Below, piece after piece: positions 12,401 to 25,100 of a DNA stretch of 64,000 bases. Below the pieces are notes generated by a model that had not been told where the DNA came from, did no database searches, and saw only the letters and a program-made list of their open reading frames with translations. The DNA is from Neelides folsomi. Its lineage: Eukaryota > Arthropoda > Collembola > Neelipleona > Neelidae. The DNA lies in assembly GCA_034687125.1 (NCBI GenBank), contig JAQGBZ010000154.1, positions 79,967 to 143,966 of the forward strand, given 5' to 3'. Position numbers and translations under genes: made by a program. Position 1 is the first letter of the stretch; each line of letters starts with the position of its first letter.

Positions 12401-13933
12401 TTACAATATCAATGGTTTATATTTTAGTGAAGTATTATTCAAACATTTATTACATACTTCAACTGGATTGTTTTTAAACAGAGTTGGCTAAATAATTGTG
12501 TATTTAATATCTGTATAATGTTCGGTAAATGAGACTAATGGGTTCAAAGCAGATTAAAACTTTATTTCTTTGGACATATGGCCCTGTGTTATAAATTTAT
12601 AATAAGTCTGTATTTTTCTCATGATATTCTAAGACAGTCTATTGTTAGTCCGACATAAGGATCATTAGGGAGGAGAAAGAAGAAGGCGGAGTAAGGCGGG
12701 GAAAGAGAGTGAAAGGATCGTTCGATAAGTGAATGTAAAAAGGAGTGATAGTACGTATTCCGGCCCTGTTTCTTTTGCGATTGCGAATTGGAAATGGGAC
12801 AGCTGGAAGGAAAGTGGCGCGGCGGGGGCTGCGGGGAACGGGAGAGTTCGCCTACCTTTTTGTGTTCCACCTGGAGTGGCAGGAGACATGGTTCCGCTGC
12901 GCGAGGAGTCGGAGGATCCCACCTTTCCAGGATGATCCACGGGCGTCATTGGCTGGAGGACCGTGTATTGCTTTGGCGTCAATGGGGAACTCGCAGGGCT
13001 GTGATTGTCCACAAAGTCAAAGGACCGCTGGTGGCCGCTTCCGGACCCGCTCCCGCCTCCGTTCCCGCCCTCCAACAAAAATCCGCCAGTTCCAAAAGAC
13101 CCTCCTGTGCCGTAGTAGGACGAGCCTTTGAACCCTCCACGGCCTCGCTTTTCCCCCTCTTCGCCCTCAATGGAAATCTCAAGGTCCCCCGAGTTGGAGT
13201 CGTCCACGAGCTCGTTGAAATCGGGCGCATAGGACTTCACCGTCACTGAGACCTTTACCTCTTTCTCAGAATTCATTTCATCCATTTTTTCCTCATTAAA
13301 GTCCTTTTCCTTTGAGTTTTCCGAGCTCCCAATTTCTAATTTATGATCAACTTCCATCTTTTCACCTTCTCGAACTTCTATGCACTTCTCATTTATGTTG
13401 TTGTTGTTGCTCTCACTGTGAGAGAAGTCTGTTTCCGACGGGTTGGTTTCTTTCCCGTTTTCAACCGGCTCTTCTGATTTCATTTCCTCCTTAGTTGGGT
13501 CTTGAACCGAGTCCTCTTTTAGCTTCACTGGAGTCATCGGAGCCACATGAGCTGAATTGTTATTGTCGAGATGATGGGAAGTAATTTCGGCCGAGAGGCT
13601 TCGGAGAGCCGCTTGGGTCTCAAGGACACATTTGTGATATTCCTCCTCGGCATTGGAGTTGTTCCCGTGGGCATCGGGCAACTTTGGGTGACAAGTGGGC
13701 TTGAATGCGCTGGGCGATTTGACCGTCCGCCCTCCTGATGTGGAAGGAGTGAGGAGGGAAGGCGAGAGGGTCTTTGGACTTCCGTGCTGTCCTCCCGCAA
13801 CTCGACGTCTCTTATTGTGCGGTGGCTCTGAGCCACAGGGCGATGATCCGATGGATGATCCTGCAGAGGAAGAGGCCGTATTGTTGTGATCCGGGCTCTT
13901 CCGGTGGTTCCGCGTCATGGCCCGAGTCCCCAT
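7014..13933 (-). CDS. MYT1: MYT1-family neural CCHHC zinc-finger transcription factor (complete CDS, 10 coding exons)
   Basis: Sequence-specific nuclear factor of the MYT1/MYT1L/ST18 family, known as a repressor that protects neuronal identity. Exons, 5' to 3': 13933-12856, 11598-11526, 10731-10691, 10281-10123, 9870-9243, 9158-8922, 8807-8743, 8675-8318, 8053-7789, 7679-7014. All junctions are GT-AG; the sum is 3,570 nt, 1,189 residues. Features: KRRR nuclear signal at 41-44; acidic, Ser-rich N-terminal region; finger pair at 364-388 and 408-432, joined by a PEILAMHE-type linker characteristic of the family; poly-Gln at 592-617; the family's central region with INLS, MDLS and QDLS motifs; finger pair at 860-884 and 905-929; coiled coil at about 970-1050; conserved NFDSYLSKL tail near 1128. 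Vertebrate MYT1L has six fingers; the most N-terminal and last appear absent. A Gly/Pro/His-rich insert of about 70 residues splits the C-terminal domain. The ATG at 13933 (ATCATGG) follows a good splice acceptor, so 5' exons probably lie upstream. Confidence 0.95.
9371..9448 (-). repeat. poly-glutamine tract in MYT1 (mixed CAG/CAA)
   Basis: This stretch codes for 26 residues of MYT1 that are nearly all Gln, interrupted by His, Glu and Leu-Leu, just after a His-His. CAG and CAA codons are mixed, so it is a protein-level low-complexity tract rather than a pure trinucleotide repeat. The opposite strand reads as a poly-Leu ORF, which is a shadow. Such tracts are common in arthropod transcription factors and often vary in length between individuals. 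Confidence 0.9.
10732..12855 (-). other. MYT1 introns 1 and 2 around the 73-nt exon
   Basis: Introns 11599-12855 and 10732-11525 flank the exon that carries the first half of finger 1. They are AT-rich except for stretches near 11040-11480 and 11680-11960, which have the same purine/pyrimidine-run texture as the GC-raised blocks upstream of the gene. A short tandem duplication (GTTATGTTAGCAAA, twice, at 12040-12072) is visible. I see no extra exon; a third half-finger was looked for and not found. Confidence 0.6.
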
Positions 13934-13956
13934 GATCACAAAGCGACGAACCTTTG
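13934..13956 (-). promoter_or_regulatory. probable 3' splice site upstream of the MYT1 start codon
   Basis: Reading the - strand, a T/C-rich run ends in TTTCAAAG at 13957-13952, a good acceptor. The exon would begin at 13951 with GTTCGTCGC, in frame with the ATG at 13933. This suggests that MYT1 transcription starts farther upstream, through one or more 5' exons that are untranslated or briefly coding, and that part of the 48-kb interval is its first intron. An in-frame ATG at 13996 would read through the acceptor and is less likely. Confidence 0.55.
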
Positions 13957-16900
13957 AAAGGGAAAAACAAAAAAGTTTATCTGATCCTTTCGACAAACTT
14001 TTCCTCCCTCTCTTCTCACTAAGCTCCCCTCAAAATAAGTCAATGCGACTCTGCACTCGGCTCAATGAATGAATACTCGAATTAAAGAGATGAAATAAAA
14101 CTTTCTTCCTCTTCTTCCTTTCATTACCACGGGACTCCCACGAGACCTCCTCATATAAAACACACCTACCCAAAACTCTATTAATTCCACTCAAATAATC
14201 CTCTTTTTTAATTCTTTCATTCCGGACCAAAAAGCTGTTGCTTCTTAAGGAGTCCGACTCAATGAAAAATGTTTCAAACTTTCTCAACCCAACGGAAGAT
14301 TATTTGAAAAGGGGTTTAAAATTGACTCGGAATTATTGAACGATTTTTCCCAAAATTGCATGTAATTGGAAAGTAGAGAAACATGTTCGGATGCTTTATA
14401 TGGGCGCAATGAACTCCGGTTCTGAACCGCATTAGGGAATTTGAAGAGAGATTAGAGAGGAGACGTTCACTTAGAGAAATTGTTTATGTGAGGAAGGGTG
14501 AAGTGAATTGAATTGCTATTGTAACTCATTCACCGGCCCATGTCTCAACATTCCTCGCCCACTTCCCATTGTCTTCACCGGGTGAAATTGGCTCAAGTCA
14601 AGAGGGGCTCACAACCGGGAGGAATACCAACAAAGGGAACCTCGGAATGCGGAGAGAATAAAAAATGAGGGATAAAAGAATGGGAAAGCCTTCCTCTTCT
14701 CTCACATTTGGGAGAGACATGAGATATAATACATTTTAAGTTATATCCACTTCCTCATGATGATATCACGATGAGCGTTCATCTTTCATAGCTCATAGCT
14801 ATGAGCAAGTTAATGTCTCCTTTCACTCCCACTCTTCTTTTTCTCTCCTCTTTTTTTTTCTTCCCCTCACATTCTCCGCTCTTAAATTCACGTCAATCAT
14901 CTCGCATTTCTTTTAGCTCCAACAAGTGTTTCCTCCTCCGGCCCACCCTTCAACCACCACAACGGAGACATCACATTACATAACCAAAAGATCCCTCCCA
15001 GCTTTCCACTTCATTTTACTCGCTCCTTTCCTCCATTAATCCAGGATGGGAGAAAGGTAGAAGCATTGAGCTTCTCCACCCACTTTCCAACCCGGCCAAC
15101 TCCATACGTCAACGTCAATTCAAATTCCTCCACACGCTCACCAACCATTTGTCCTTATTTACCTCCATTCGTCTCCATCTGAAGAGAATGGGGATCCTAT
15201 TTGTCAATTTCCTCATTACCCATTTCATTTTCAATCATCACATATCATCTTTTCACTTTCCCTAGATGGGATCGTTTGGATCCGAAAATCTTTATTTATG
15301 CCTCTTCCCACTTTACAAACTCAACCCTTGTTGGAACATACTCAATAAAATCCTATTTCTATGAAGTAGACAAACTTAACAGGACCAATGACTGGTCATC
15401 GTCTATAAAAAGTCCGTGTTGGAAAATAGGCAAAGATGAGAGGGCGGGAAGGGTCGAACTAATGGCCCTCTAATGGAATTAATGTTGAGCGGAAGGGTGC
15501 GGAGGACTATGGTTGTCATTGTCCATGGAGAGTAGCCTTCATCGTAATGGGCCCTCATTGCCTCAGTCACTCAACACGGTTCGGTTCAATTCCCAATAAA
15601 TCCTTTCCCTTCGCCCGAAAACCTCCGCCCTAATGGACAAGTTGGTTAGAATGGGCTGAGTGACCGGGGCCGGGACGGGGCGAAAGACCACTCTTGGGTG
15701 AATCTTCGTTCCTCTTCCCCATTACATCTTTATTCATAAATTTTACGAGGAGAAAGGGAAATAAAAGGATTATGGCCCTCCTCACTTCTCTCGTCCACCG
15801 GCCCTCTTTCCCTCCTCGCATAAATGTCTCACTCTGCGGAATTCTTCTTCACGCGAGTTTTTGACTCCCAGGCTCCGTCGACCACCCTTCGACACAAAGA
15901 GGAAAAGTATAAAGTGAGATATAAAATATCGGATCAACTTCATCCCTACAAATCAACGGGACTAGAAAAGACCTGCCACCCTCTCATGACAAATAGCGGG
16001 TCCAACTTTGGCCAATAAAATAATGCAATGAGAATCCGGGGATCCGCCGTCTCCGCTCAAGATTATCTCATTTCCTCTCATAGCGTATGTAATATCCGAG
16101 GATATTGAGGTTCCAACTTCCCTTTACATCAACTACCCATATATCAACCCATGTCCGAATGGAGTTAAGTGAGCAGTTAAGCCCGGCTATGCATTTATCC
16201 CAAGAGAAAGTTTGGATAAACAAAACGTTCTCTTTTCTATTATACGAATTGTAATAGCAAATGAAGTAATGTAGAAATTGTTCAATACCTGACGCGCGCA
16301 GAACGTTTAAAACTTTGGAGTGAGTGGGGGTGTCGTAATTTATAAATTCTTCATATCTCCAGTGGAGGAATCCGAATGAACCCTCGGGATGTTGGCGAGG
16401 GGAAAAGAGTAATGATTAGGAATTGCAATTAAGACGGGAGAGATTTTTGCATGCGGGAATATAGAATGAGGCTTGGGATGGGCCTTTGATCTTCCGCAAG
16501 TTCATTTGGGGGAGTCTCCGTTCATTTGGTCCTATTTTCCTTGTGCAGAGGATTTTTATTAATTGGCCTCCCGCCTCACTCTCGCACTAATCGTCTTTTT
16601 ATGTCAGAGGCTCCGTTCCTTTTAGAGGGGAATCTCCGAAATACACATATATCACTCCTCAGCCTCTCCGCCATGCATATGCATTCACTCTCCTGTCAAA
16701 ACACAGAAGGGCACTCTTGAATGGAGGACCGTGTGAGTCAAAGGAGAGCTAATTTAAATCTCCATCGATTCTCGACTCTTTTTCTTAATTTCCTCGCCCA
16801 CCCTCATTTGGAGAGACGAGAGGGCGGAGGCCGGGAGCTTAATCTTTTATCAGAGATTGAGATAGGGGAGAATGCCTTGAGAGAGAAATTAGAACTCTGT

Positions 16901-18080
16901 TCAACCACCGACTTCACTCTCCCTCCCCAACATTACTTTATCTCTCCCGTCCCGTGAAGGAGCGAAACCCTCTTTATTCATTCATTCTTCCTTAAATCTC
17001 ATACGCTCTATAATTACTCTCTCACCCCGAGAGTTCCCAAAGTGTAAAGATATAATTTTAATTTCACAAGAGTCGAATCAAGATTAACCCTGTTTTCATG
17101 CTTCAATATCCCGTTCAGCCCCGACCTCCCGGTCCCCTCTCGGAAGAAAGTAGGAGTGGAAGAAGGGCGAGCAAGCAGGAGAATGACAAAAAATTGTTCG
17201 CCAACTTTTGGATATTCACGTGAAAGAGAAGGAGGAAGCTGAAGGAGTCTTAATCGATTAACGCATAAAAAGGAAGGAGAAGACTCATCTTGTATAATTA
17301 CCTTCATAAAGATAAGAAAGAAGTCTCCAGCCCAAGTTCCTATCCCTCCCCTCCTAGTCCAATATCCTTCATGGATATGAAGAGTGGATAGAAATGGGAG
17401 CAATATCCAGTAGTTAAATACTCCCTCAAATATATATTCCCCATAATTGCGCGGCCCTTGAGTTCTTATAATCTCAATTCCCCACAACGCCGGCTACCTA
17501 CTCTACTGGAAGAAAGAATGGATTGGCAATCAAAATCATACGTATTACTTTCTGTCTGATTCGGCACTCTCCAAGTTGAATTATTATTTTTATTATTCTC
17601 CCGCCTCCATTCCGGCCAGCCTCATTGAAAATTATGGGCATTCATTGTCCTCCATAATTATTTTCATATTCCCCACTCCGAGAACCCGAATTCCCGGCTT
17701 GTGCGGAACAATAACGGGGGGGGGGGACGGGAAATTCCGAAATCTTATTTACATTGAGAATGGAGAGTAGATTATTTATTTCACTCAAATACTCCGTCTC
17801 GAGACCCATAATTCCATAAGTGCAAAATACACAAGACAAGAAATGGAGAGGAAGCTGATAAATTCTATTCAATGTTCAGAAAGGAAAACCAATCTATTGC
17901 TTCTCTATAACCTATGGGAATTCCTATCTCGCTTTATATCCTATTTATATTTCAACTTGTGCCGTCGCAAACCGAAAATACGTGGCATAAATCATAGATT
18001 TGAAACCATATATTTTATGAACAATCAACGTTGGCAGTTTTCTAACAAAGGAAACCACAAATATAAATTTGATCTTTAGT
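13957..18080. other. GC-raised non-coding block, proximal to MYT1
   Basis: About 4 kb of moderate-GC sequence made of short purine runs (GGAGAG, GGGAAAG) and pyrimidine runs (CTCTCC, TTCCTCC) with scattered TAAT cores. ORFs reach 157 codons (17014-17487, - strand) but show no domain, repeat or codon signature. A perfect 16-bp palindrome (GCTCATAGCTATGAGC, 14791-14806) and an 11-G run (17716-17726) stand out. It is best read as promoter/intronic regulatory sequence of MYT1. Confidence 0.5.
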
Positions 18081-21000
18081 GTACTTCCTTTTACCTGTGA
18101 CTAATTATTCTGAATTTAAGCAAACTATACCCAATTTTACAATTGTAATCAAAGAATTGATTATTAAATGAAATTAACAATTTGCATTTCAATAGGATAG
18201 ACCATCTTTATACATCTTATGTGCATCTCTTATACCAAGATATGTAGGTATTATTCAACTACGATTCTTTTCCATCATTTCATTCAAATGGTGTTTCAAA
18301 GAAAATCTATTAATTGGAAAATACTTGTTAGGTTGTAATTAAAGTCTGGTGCAGAAGAAATTAATGAGTTCTCACGTAGAGAGTGTGAGTGAATCTCAAT
18401 TGATTCAATTTCGAAGACCAGGGAAAGATGGACGGGAGTCAGAAATGTGAACGTGAGAAAAGATGAATTTGGGGGGAAGTGAGCGGAGTTCTAACTCACT
18501 CAGGAGCAAGGGAAGCATTTGTGCCCAAAACTTTTAATTAGATAGAATACTCCCAAGATTTATAGGAATAATGATAATGAAGGACTCCGTGGGCGATTTG
18601 CTATATGGGCAAATTTGCTCTTGTATCAACGATCTTTTCATTTTTTGGATATAATACATAGCAGATACATACTTAATATATCAGGTATATGTGGGATAGT
18701 TTTTATTGTTTCTTAATTCAATAAAAATAATTACAATAGATTTCCGAGATTTGTTACAATTATTTATCGATTTTTTTCATCAATTCAAAGCACAATTATC
18801 ATTTTGATTTGATTGGAGTTTATGGATTCCTGTGAATAATTATAATTTCAAGTCTTCATTGAAATGTAACAAAGGTGTCTGCCTTAAATGCTCAAATTGT
18901 CAACTGGGTCTCATGAGTGTCAAATTTGCTTATTGGCCCATGGGGAACATTGTGATTTCAGATATTGCCAACGAGAGAACATACATAAAAGAGAAATGAT
19001 TGTTCCTTTACAAATAGCTTTATATGTATAGGTTCGTTTCACATGATAATCATTATTCTGTAATTGAGTTAGACTCCAAACGATTCTCAATAGTGAGACT
19101 GACTGAGTGAATCAACCCGTCTTTGGCTTTCTAAATGAAATGCTCGTGGTCATGTTATGCTTATTCTCCCTTTGTGTTGGAGACTTGCCCGCATAGAGGG
19201 ATTACAGCGATATATACCAACCACTCGACAGGTGAGGTGAACCAAATAAAATATCAAATCAAAAGCCTCTCGTTCCCTTAACCGACTCTAAACTTCACCA
19301 AACCACTTTGACACCAGGATTCGAATCCTTCGCATAATTTGCATAACCCTCTAATCAAATCACAGTTCAACAAATATCATTTCAAAGCCACTCAATAACC
19401 CTTTACCTACTACATAGGTATAGTTATATACATATTTTCATTTAACCAATACACTCATGAAAATATGCGATGTCATTCCATTATTTTTGGTTTTTGGTGA
19501 TTAAAAAATAAGTTTTCTATAATGAATAATTTTTATATATCAGAATTATTTATGAAACTAATATTTAATTACAATAATATTACTATATTAAATGTTAATT
19601 TTATATCGTAAACGGATGTGTAAAAATTTTATATTTAGTTGTTGTTAATTAGAGAACAACTCAAAAAAAGAAATAAACACCATAGTGGATAAAATGATTG
19701 AGGTTAGTTGATAAAAAAGGATTGAGTCTCAAGTACTTCAATGGTAGATCGTCTTGAGTAGATAAGTGAATGGGCTTTGTAAGGCCCATAACTTACCTTG
19801 AACCCTCCCCATAAAATCTACCTCTACGACTCACTTTCTTTTCCTTTCTCCCATCGCCCCTCCTATTAAAACCCGGGTTGATCCGAAAGAAGAATGGATG
19901 AGTATGGGATCTTGAATGAGCTTTTATAAACATTCCCTTCTCCTTTATTAGAATAGAGTGAAGGGGAGAGACCGATTGGATTGAGTGATTGAGACAACCC
20001 ACGATTTTTCAGTCTCCCTCGATCTTCACGAGAGATATCTGATACCCGCGGGTTGAAGGAGCAAATCTCTTAACGGAGCAGAGCCAACCCTGGTTGATAA
20101 ATGAGGACCCGATCCACCCTCAGACTCAGATGTCAAATAACCTATTAATTACCTCGCTGCCCACACATCCATTATTGTTACAACTCTCGAGTCTCACACT
20201 TCCACCAATTCACAACCAATCCTCTCAATTAGCAGATCCTTTTGATTCCGATCTTAAACGATCATTATCATTCATTACCCGAGGTAATAATTTTAAGAGG
20301 TGAACCAACAGGTGAAAGTTTCGAAAATCAAGAGTTCAGATCTACTTTTGAAAGTTTAATATACATAATATAATTAATTAATAATTTCAAAGTTGTATGA
20401 TTTTATTTATTATAATCAAATATTTTAAGTTTTTAATAAATTATTTCATAGTGCGTCGAAATTATGCTTCCGAATATAAGGAAAGTTAATTTGTACGCAC
20501 AAACATTCGAATGAAAAATTTATTTGAAAAACCTAGTTTTGTGTGTTAATATAAGAGTTAGAGAACCAAGTAGAGTAGAAATAGTATCCTTTCTTTTCCT
20601 ACAACCTTCCGTAAACTTATACGCTCAAAAGATAATAAAGAAAAGTTTGAGGTAGAGGCATATAAGAAATGCACCGTAGTTGTTGAAGTTTCTTATATTT
20701 GGAGAACGTGGTTAGTCGTAACAAGAACAACTTTTGAACTATACCTTGTAGCTAGCCCGATTATGGACAAAGTTACATAGTTTACAAGCATAACAACGAG
20801 GTGGTAAAGAGCGTGGAGGAAAAGTAGGTGAAAAGATTCAAAAAATCGGGACGACTCGTTTTATCATCATGTGATGAAAAGGTTTATCGAGGATCCCTTT
20901 CAAACATGGAAATAAGTGAGGTTGTATACGGAATGAACCGAGAGAGCATTATAAATTTCCATTGTATAATCATAAAGCAACCGGGTTTGGAACTTTCTTT

Positions 21001-22130
21001 TCCTCCCAAACGCTTCCCTCCCCAACTCGCATTTAAATGGAAGAGGAAAAGTTTGCAAATTGAACAACGGAGCCTTTTGTGTGCATTTGGGAGTATTTGA
21101 CATATAATATGAGTGAGTTCGGGTCCCTGGGTCTGATTCGAGTGTCAAGAATGAAATCAGGAGATGTGAAATAGGGATCAAGCTCACATGAGCAATAATA
21201 ATAATATCTCAAAACTCGAGAGAGAAAGATGAATTGGATTCTGATTGTACTCGAGAGCTGTTTGAGGAGCATTGAGGGGAATAAAGGGAGCTTGAGACTC
21301 TATACTCATTTACATTTCACACGACACTTCATTATAATTATTATAATACAATTTTCCCTTCTCATCCCCTAGATTTTCCCTTGTTAGGATAATTTCCGAG
21401 TTTATCGATATTTTGACAAATCACAAAATGATAGCTTATTAAATTTCAAATTTTAAATCTCATGCATAAATCTTTCCAACGTATATTTTCCATTTTTCGT
21501 GATTCGTGTTATTTACATTTGCATTCTATTGCATTCAAATTTAGCTAATTTTAAGGCTCAAATTCAAGGCCTTGGGATACGTTTAAAGTTAGTTCTATCT
21601 GTTAGACTGTAAAAGATGAGTCTTCAATATGCTTGCGTTTACGAATTTGAAAGGGGGAGGAATTTATATACCAATTCCCATCGTTAGTTCTCTGATCTGT
21701 GGGTGTTGAAGCACGAATTTTCTAAATAAGCCTTATAAGAACCACAAATAGGAGGTTTCGGCTCATATGAATGTCTAAGCACGTTTTCACACAAAGTGAC
21801 AGGATGGAAAAACACTTTTATATTTTATATTCAGTTTAGAATATCATTCCAAAATATTATTTCTCTCTGCTATAGATAAATCTAATAAAATCTAATACAT
21901 TATAGAATTTAAATAATAATTATTTTAATTTTAACTGGATTTCACGAAAATAATTAATAATTTGTAAATACATGTAAGAAAAGTATTTGTATGATTACTA
22001 TTAAATTGCAATACTTGCCTAATTGTTAGTATGGTATACATCTGTTATGAATATGTATTGTATGATAAGATAAAATACAGGTTTTGGTAGTAAAATATAT
22101 TAGATAAATATTATAAGGACGATAAGAGGC
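18081..22130. other. mainly AT-rich linkers with short GC-raised blocks
   Basis: AT-rich DNA at about 18081-19780, 20330-20560 and 21300-22130, interrupted by denser blocks near 18330-18620, 19790-20330 and 20800-21300. No coding exon, repeat family or RNA gene was recognised. AGGATTCGAATCCT at 19316-19329 resembles a tRNA T-loop but has no cloverleaf around it. Confidence 0.5.
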
Positions 22131-25100
22131 TTTTACCCTTCTGGGATCCGCCATTCAAAATTAAGTGAGTAATTTACGGCGGTCGGGACTGGAGACGAAG
22201 ATGGATTTATTTTTCTCCCTCAGACGTTTGAATTAGGGAGCGCGGCTTTGAGTTTGGAGAGTCGAGGGGGTGCGTCCGTAAATTAGCCCATATTCATTCA
22301 TTTCCCTAATGAAATCAGTGAGGCTCTCTCTTTCTTCCCCCGCTTTCTTCTTGAAAAAAGAAGCGGTGGAGGGGCGAGGAAGGAATTGATTCCTCGAACG
22401 AGGGCCTGAATGTGTGAGTAGTGCGATTAGACCTCTTCTTCGCCCTTTGCATCCGAATGAGGCGGATGAAGAAGGATGAGTCTGCCGGGCCGGCCATCCT
22501 TCCTCTGTCCGCCTCCATTAGTCAACTTAATAGGGTCCTTTAATTTCCCCGAGTGGCCGGCCAGCCCATGAACCGTGATCAGGCGGATTATCACTCTCAT
22601 CGCCGAGTGGGGGACAGTCCGTGTGGGACGAATGTGTGAAGGAAGCTCCCTTGGCTCGTAGGCCGTCTTGCGCTAAATTAACGGCCCCAATTACTAATTC
22701 TTCTCTCTCCTCCCCTACTTAGCTTCTTGTCCTCACAAAGTGAAGAGCTTGCAAGGGTCGTACATACATTCCCAGAGATATATATTACACACTGCGTAAA
22801 TCTGGGCGTACAAGATGAAAAACAAGAGATAACATCCTCGCTCGGGTCTTTTATCTCTCTTGACCTTCGAGAGCGACTTAATTTTCCCCTCTTCATTTGT
22901 TCAGGAGGTCGGACGAATTAGAAATTCAAATGAGAATATGGAGAATTGGCTCAGAGGTTGTTGGGGGAAAGGTTGGCTCATTTCCCACACGGCCACATTG
23001 AGATAATTTGGTCGGGAAGATGGAGGGAATTAAGGACTCATTTTTAACCAGGTTCCCCGCATCCTCATTTCCCTCGGTCCTCGCGAGTCAATCTCGGGGG
23101 ATGGGAGCGGTGAGAGAAAGACACTCCTTTTGCATTACATTTCATTAGATGAGATTAGGAAAGGCAAATGAAAGCCACCACTCTCCATTGTCTTCCCCTG
23201 CCTTATTGAGTGAGAATTGTAATGCGAGGTAATCTGAAGCGACCGCTAGTTCTTTACTCGAAGAAATGATTCAGAATCGGAGACAGATTACGGCCCTGAT
23301 TCACATGTACTTCCTTTCACAGCCGCCTTTTGTGAGGAGGCGGTGGGATGTGGAAGCCCCTTCCTCTTCGTGCCTTGGAAGAAATGAAAGCGGATGGCTA
23401 ATTGAATGCATTTTGAGGATAGGCGATGGAAAGGCAAAGACGGTTTTCCTCTCGCCCATTCATCTACCCATTGACAAGTCTTTTAAGAGCCTACGTGTGA
23501 ATTAAGGGAGCGGAGGAGGAAACGGCGTGGCTGAGTGGGAGCCAAATAATATAATCTTCCTTGGTCTGGGCTATAGCCGAGAATGAGAAAAGAGGAGTGA
23601 AGGAGGAAATGGGAAGAAAGAAGCGCGAGGGCGAGTCTTTCGGTTAAGAGAGAAATGTATTCCTTCAGTAAGATTTCCACTTAATTTACCCAGTCTCTCC
23701 AGCTCGAAGACTGGCTGCTAATGAGTTTGGGAAATCTAACAGAAAAAGGAGCCATTCCCATACTTAAGCGCGAGATATGATTCTCCCTAAATCCCACTCG
23801 GAGGGCAAAAGCCCGTGGATCTAACCCTCCACCCCGAAACCCCAAATCCGAGCAGAGACATGACATGAAAACTGTCAGGGGCGAGTCGCCCTCTCCTTCG
23901 CCCCTCTCCCTCTTCTCGTGACCCTTCGCCCTCCCCGCGGTCCGATCGCATGCCCTGCAGGGTGTGTAAGTTCTGTGTAAGTTCATTGACAGCTTCGGCT
24001 CCCTCGTTGCTAATTGTTCACAATAAACCGATGGTCGGAGATTCCCGTAATGGAACAACTCGTAAGACGCGACAGATTGTGTTAAAGGTGGGCAGGCGGC
24101 TCATCTTCCCAAGATCTGATCCCAATATGAGACCCTTTTTATCTCTCATTGAACTCGTTTCTCATATGCTCATCTTATAGTAGGGAGTTGTAGGAGAGAC
24201 ATTACGAGAGAGGCAGGCCTAATCTCTTTCGCTACAAAAATGATCGGTGCAGAAGGCATCCTCTCCGCTCTCATTTTACGAGTGAACAGGGTGGGGCTCA
24301 TAAAAGTGTTCGCTCACTGTACCACCCGCCCAAGTGGCTCAATTAATATTTTTCATCGGTCGTCTCTTTCCAGCTATATTATTATTATATTGAGGAAGAA
24401 GAGAATCTACGAGTGGAAATAATTTCATTAAAATTTAAATTAAAGTTTAATTAAAGGGCCCATGTATAGGTAAAATAGGCGGAGATGTTCGAGGGCGTCG
24501 AATGGGGAATGCATATAAAATATATTAATACTATTCTTTCCTTCTATGGGAGAAATGCCCAAGACGGAGTGTTCTCATCCGAAAAGTTGAGATAGTGGGT
24601 TCCTCTGTTCGACGTGAGTGTTTCTGGTGGAGGCGGCCGCCTCTTCGCCCTGGTGTCAGACCTTATCTTCCAAAGTCATCTCATAATTACTGGGAACTAT
24701 GCAGCGGAACTGGATTCTACTTTTCTCCGAATGCCCTGAAGTGAGGAATTCGGAACTTTCTTCTCCTCGTATTAATCGCATCATCGTGTATCAGTAATTT
24801 AGAAGGAGGTCCTTTGGAAAAAAACCCCGTGGATGGAGATGAGAGAGAAGGGCTGATGAGGAAAAGGAGCCTCCCGCTTTTCATTAAACTTTTAAAAAGT
24901 CTCCGGGCCTTCCAAAGTTTAAAACGTGTCTAATTTCTCTCTTTCTCAATGAGAGCGGGAGCAGATCCGACCGCAGAGGTTCCACACACATGGAAGCATA
25001 AAGGGAAGAGTGGGGGATTAGGCCGAGATTCCCGCAGTCTTACTACTTCTCTTGATTATACTTTAGTTAGGGCAAATTCCTTTTCCCTCCTCATTCATTT

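Noticed and set aside
12665-12855. Extension of the MYT1 first-exon ORF to a stop at 12665
   Set aside because: The donor GTAGGC at 12855 joins in phase to the exon with the first finger (giving QKDPSKC), so the rest is intron.
13934-13996. MYT1 start at the ATG at 13996
   Set aside because: It is separated from the rest of the exon by a strong 3' splice-site sequence, and the added residues resemble nothing in the family.
17014-17487. 157-codon ORF on the - strand
   Set aside because: No domain, low-information composition, and located in a non-coding block.
19300-19345. tRNA-like T-loop AGGATTCGAATCCT
   Set aside because: It is only a short palindrome; no acceptor, D or anticodon stems can be placed around it on either strand.
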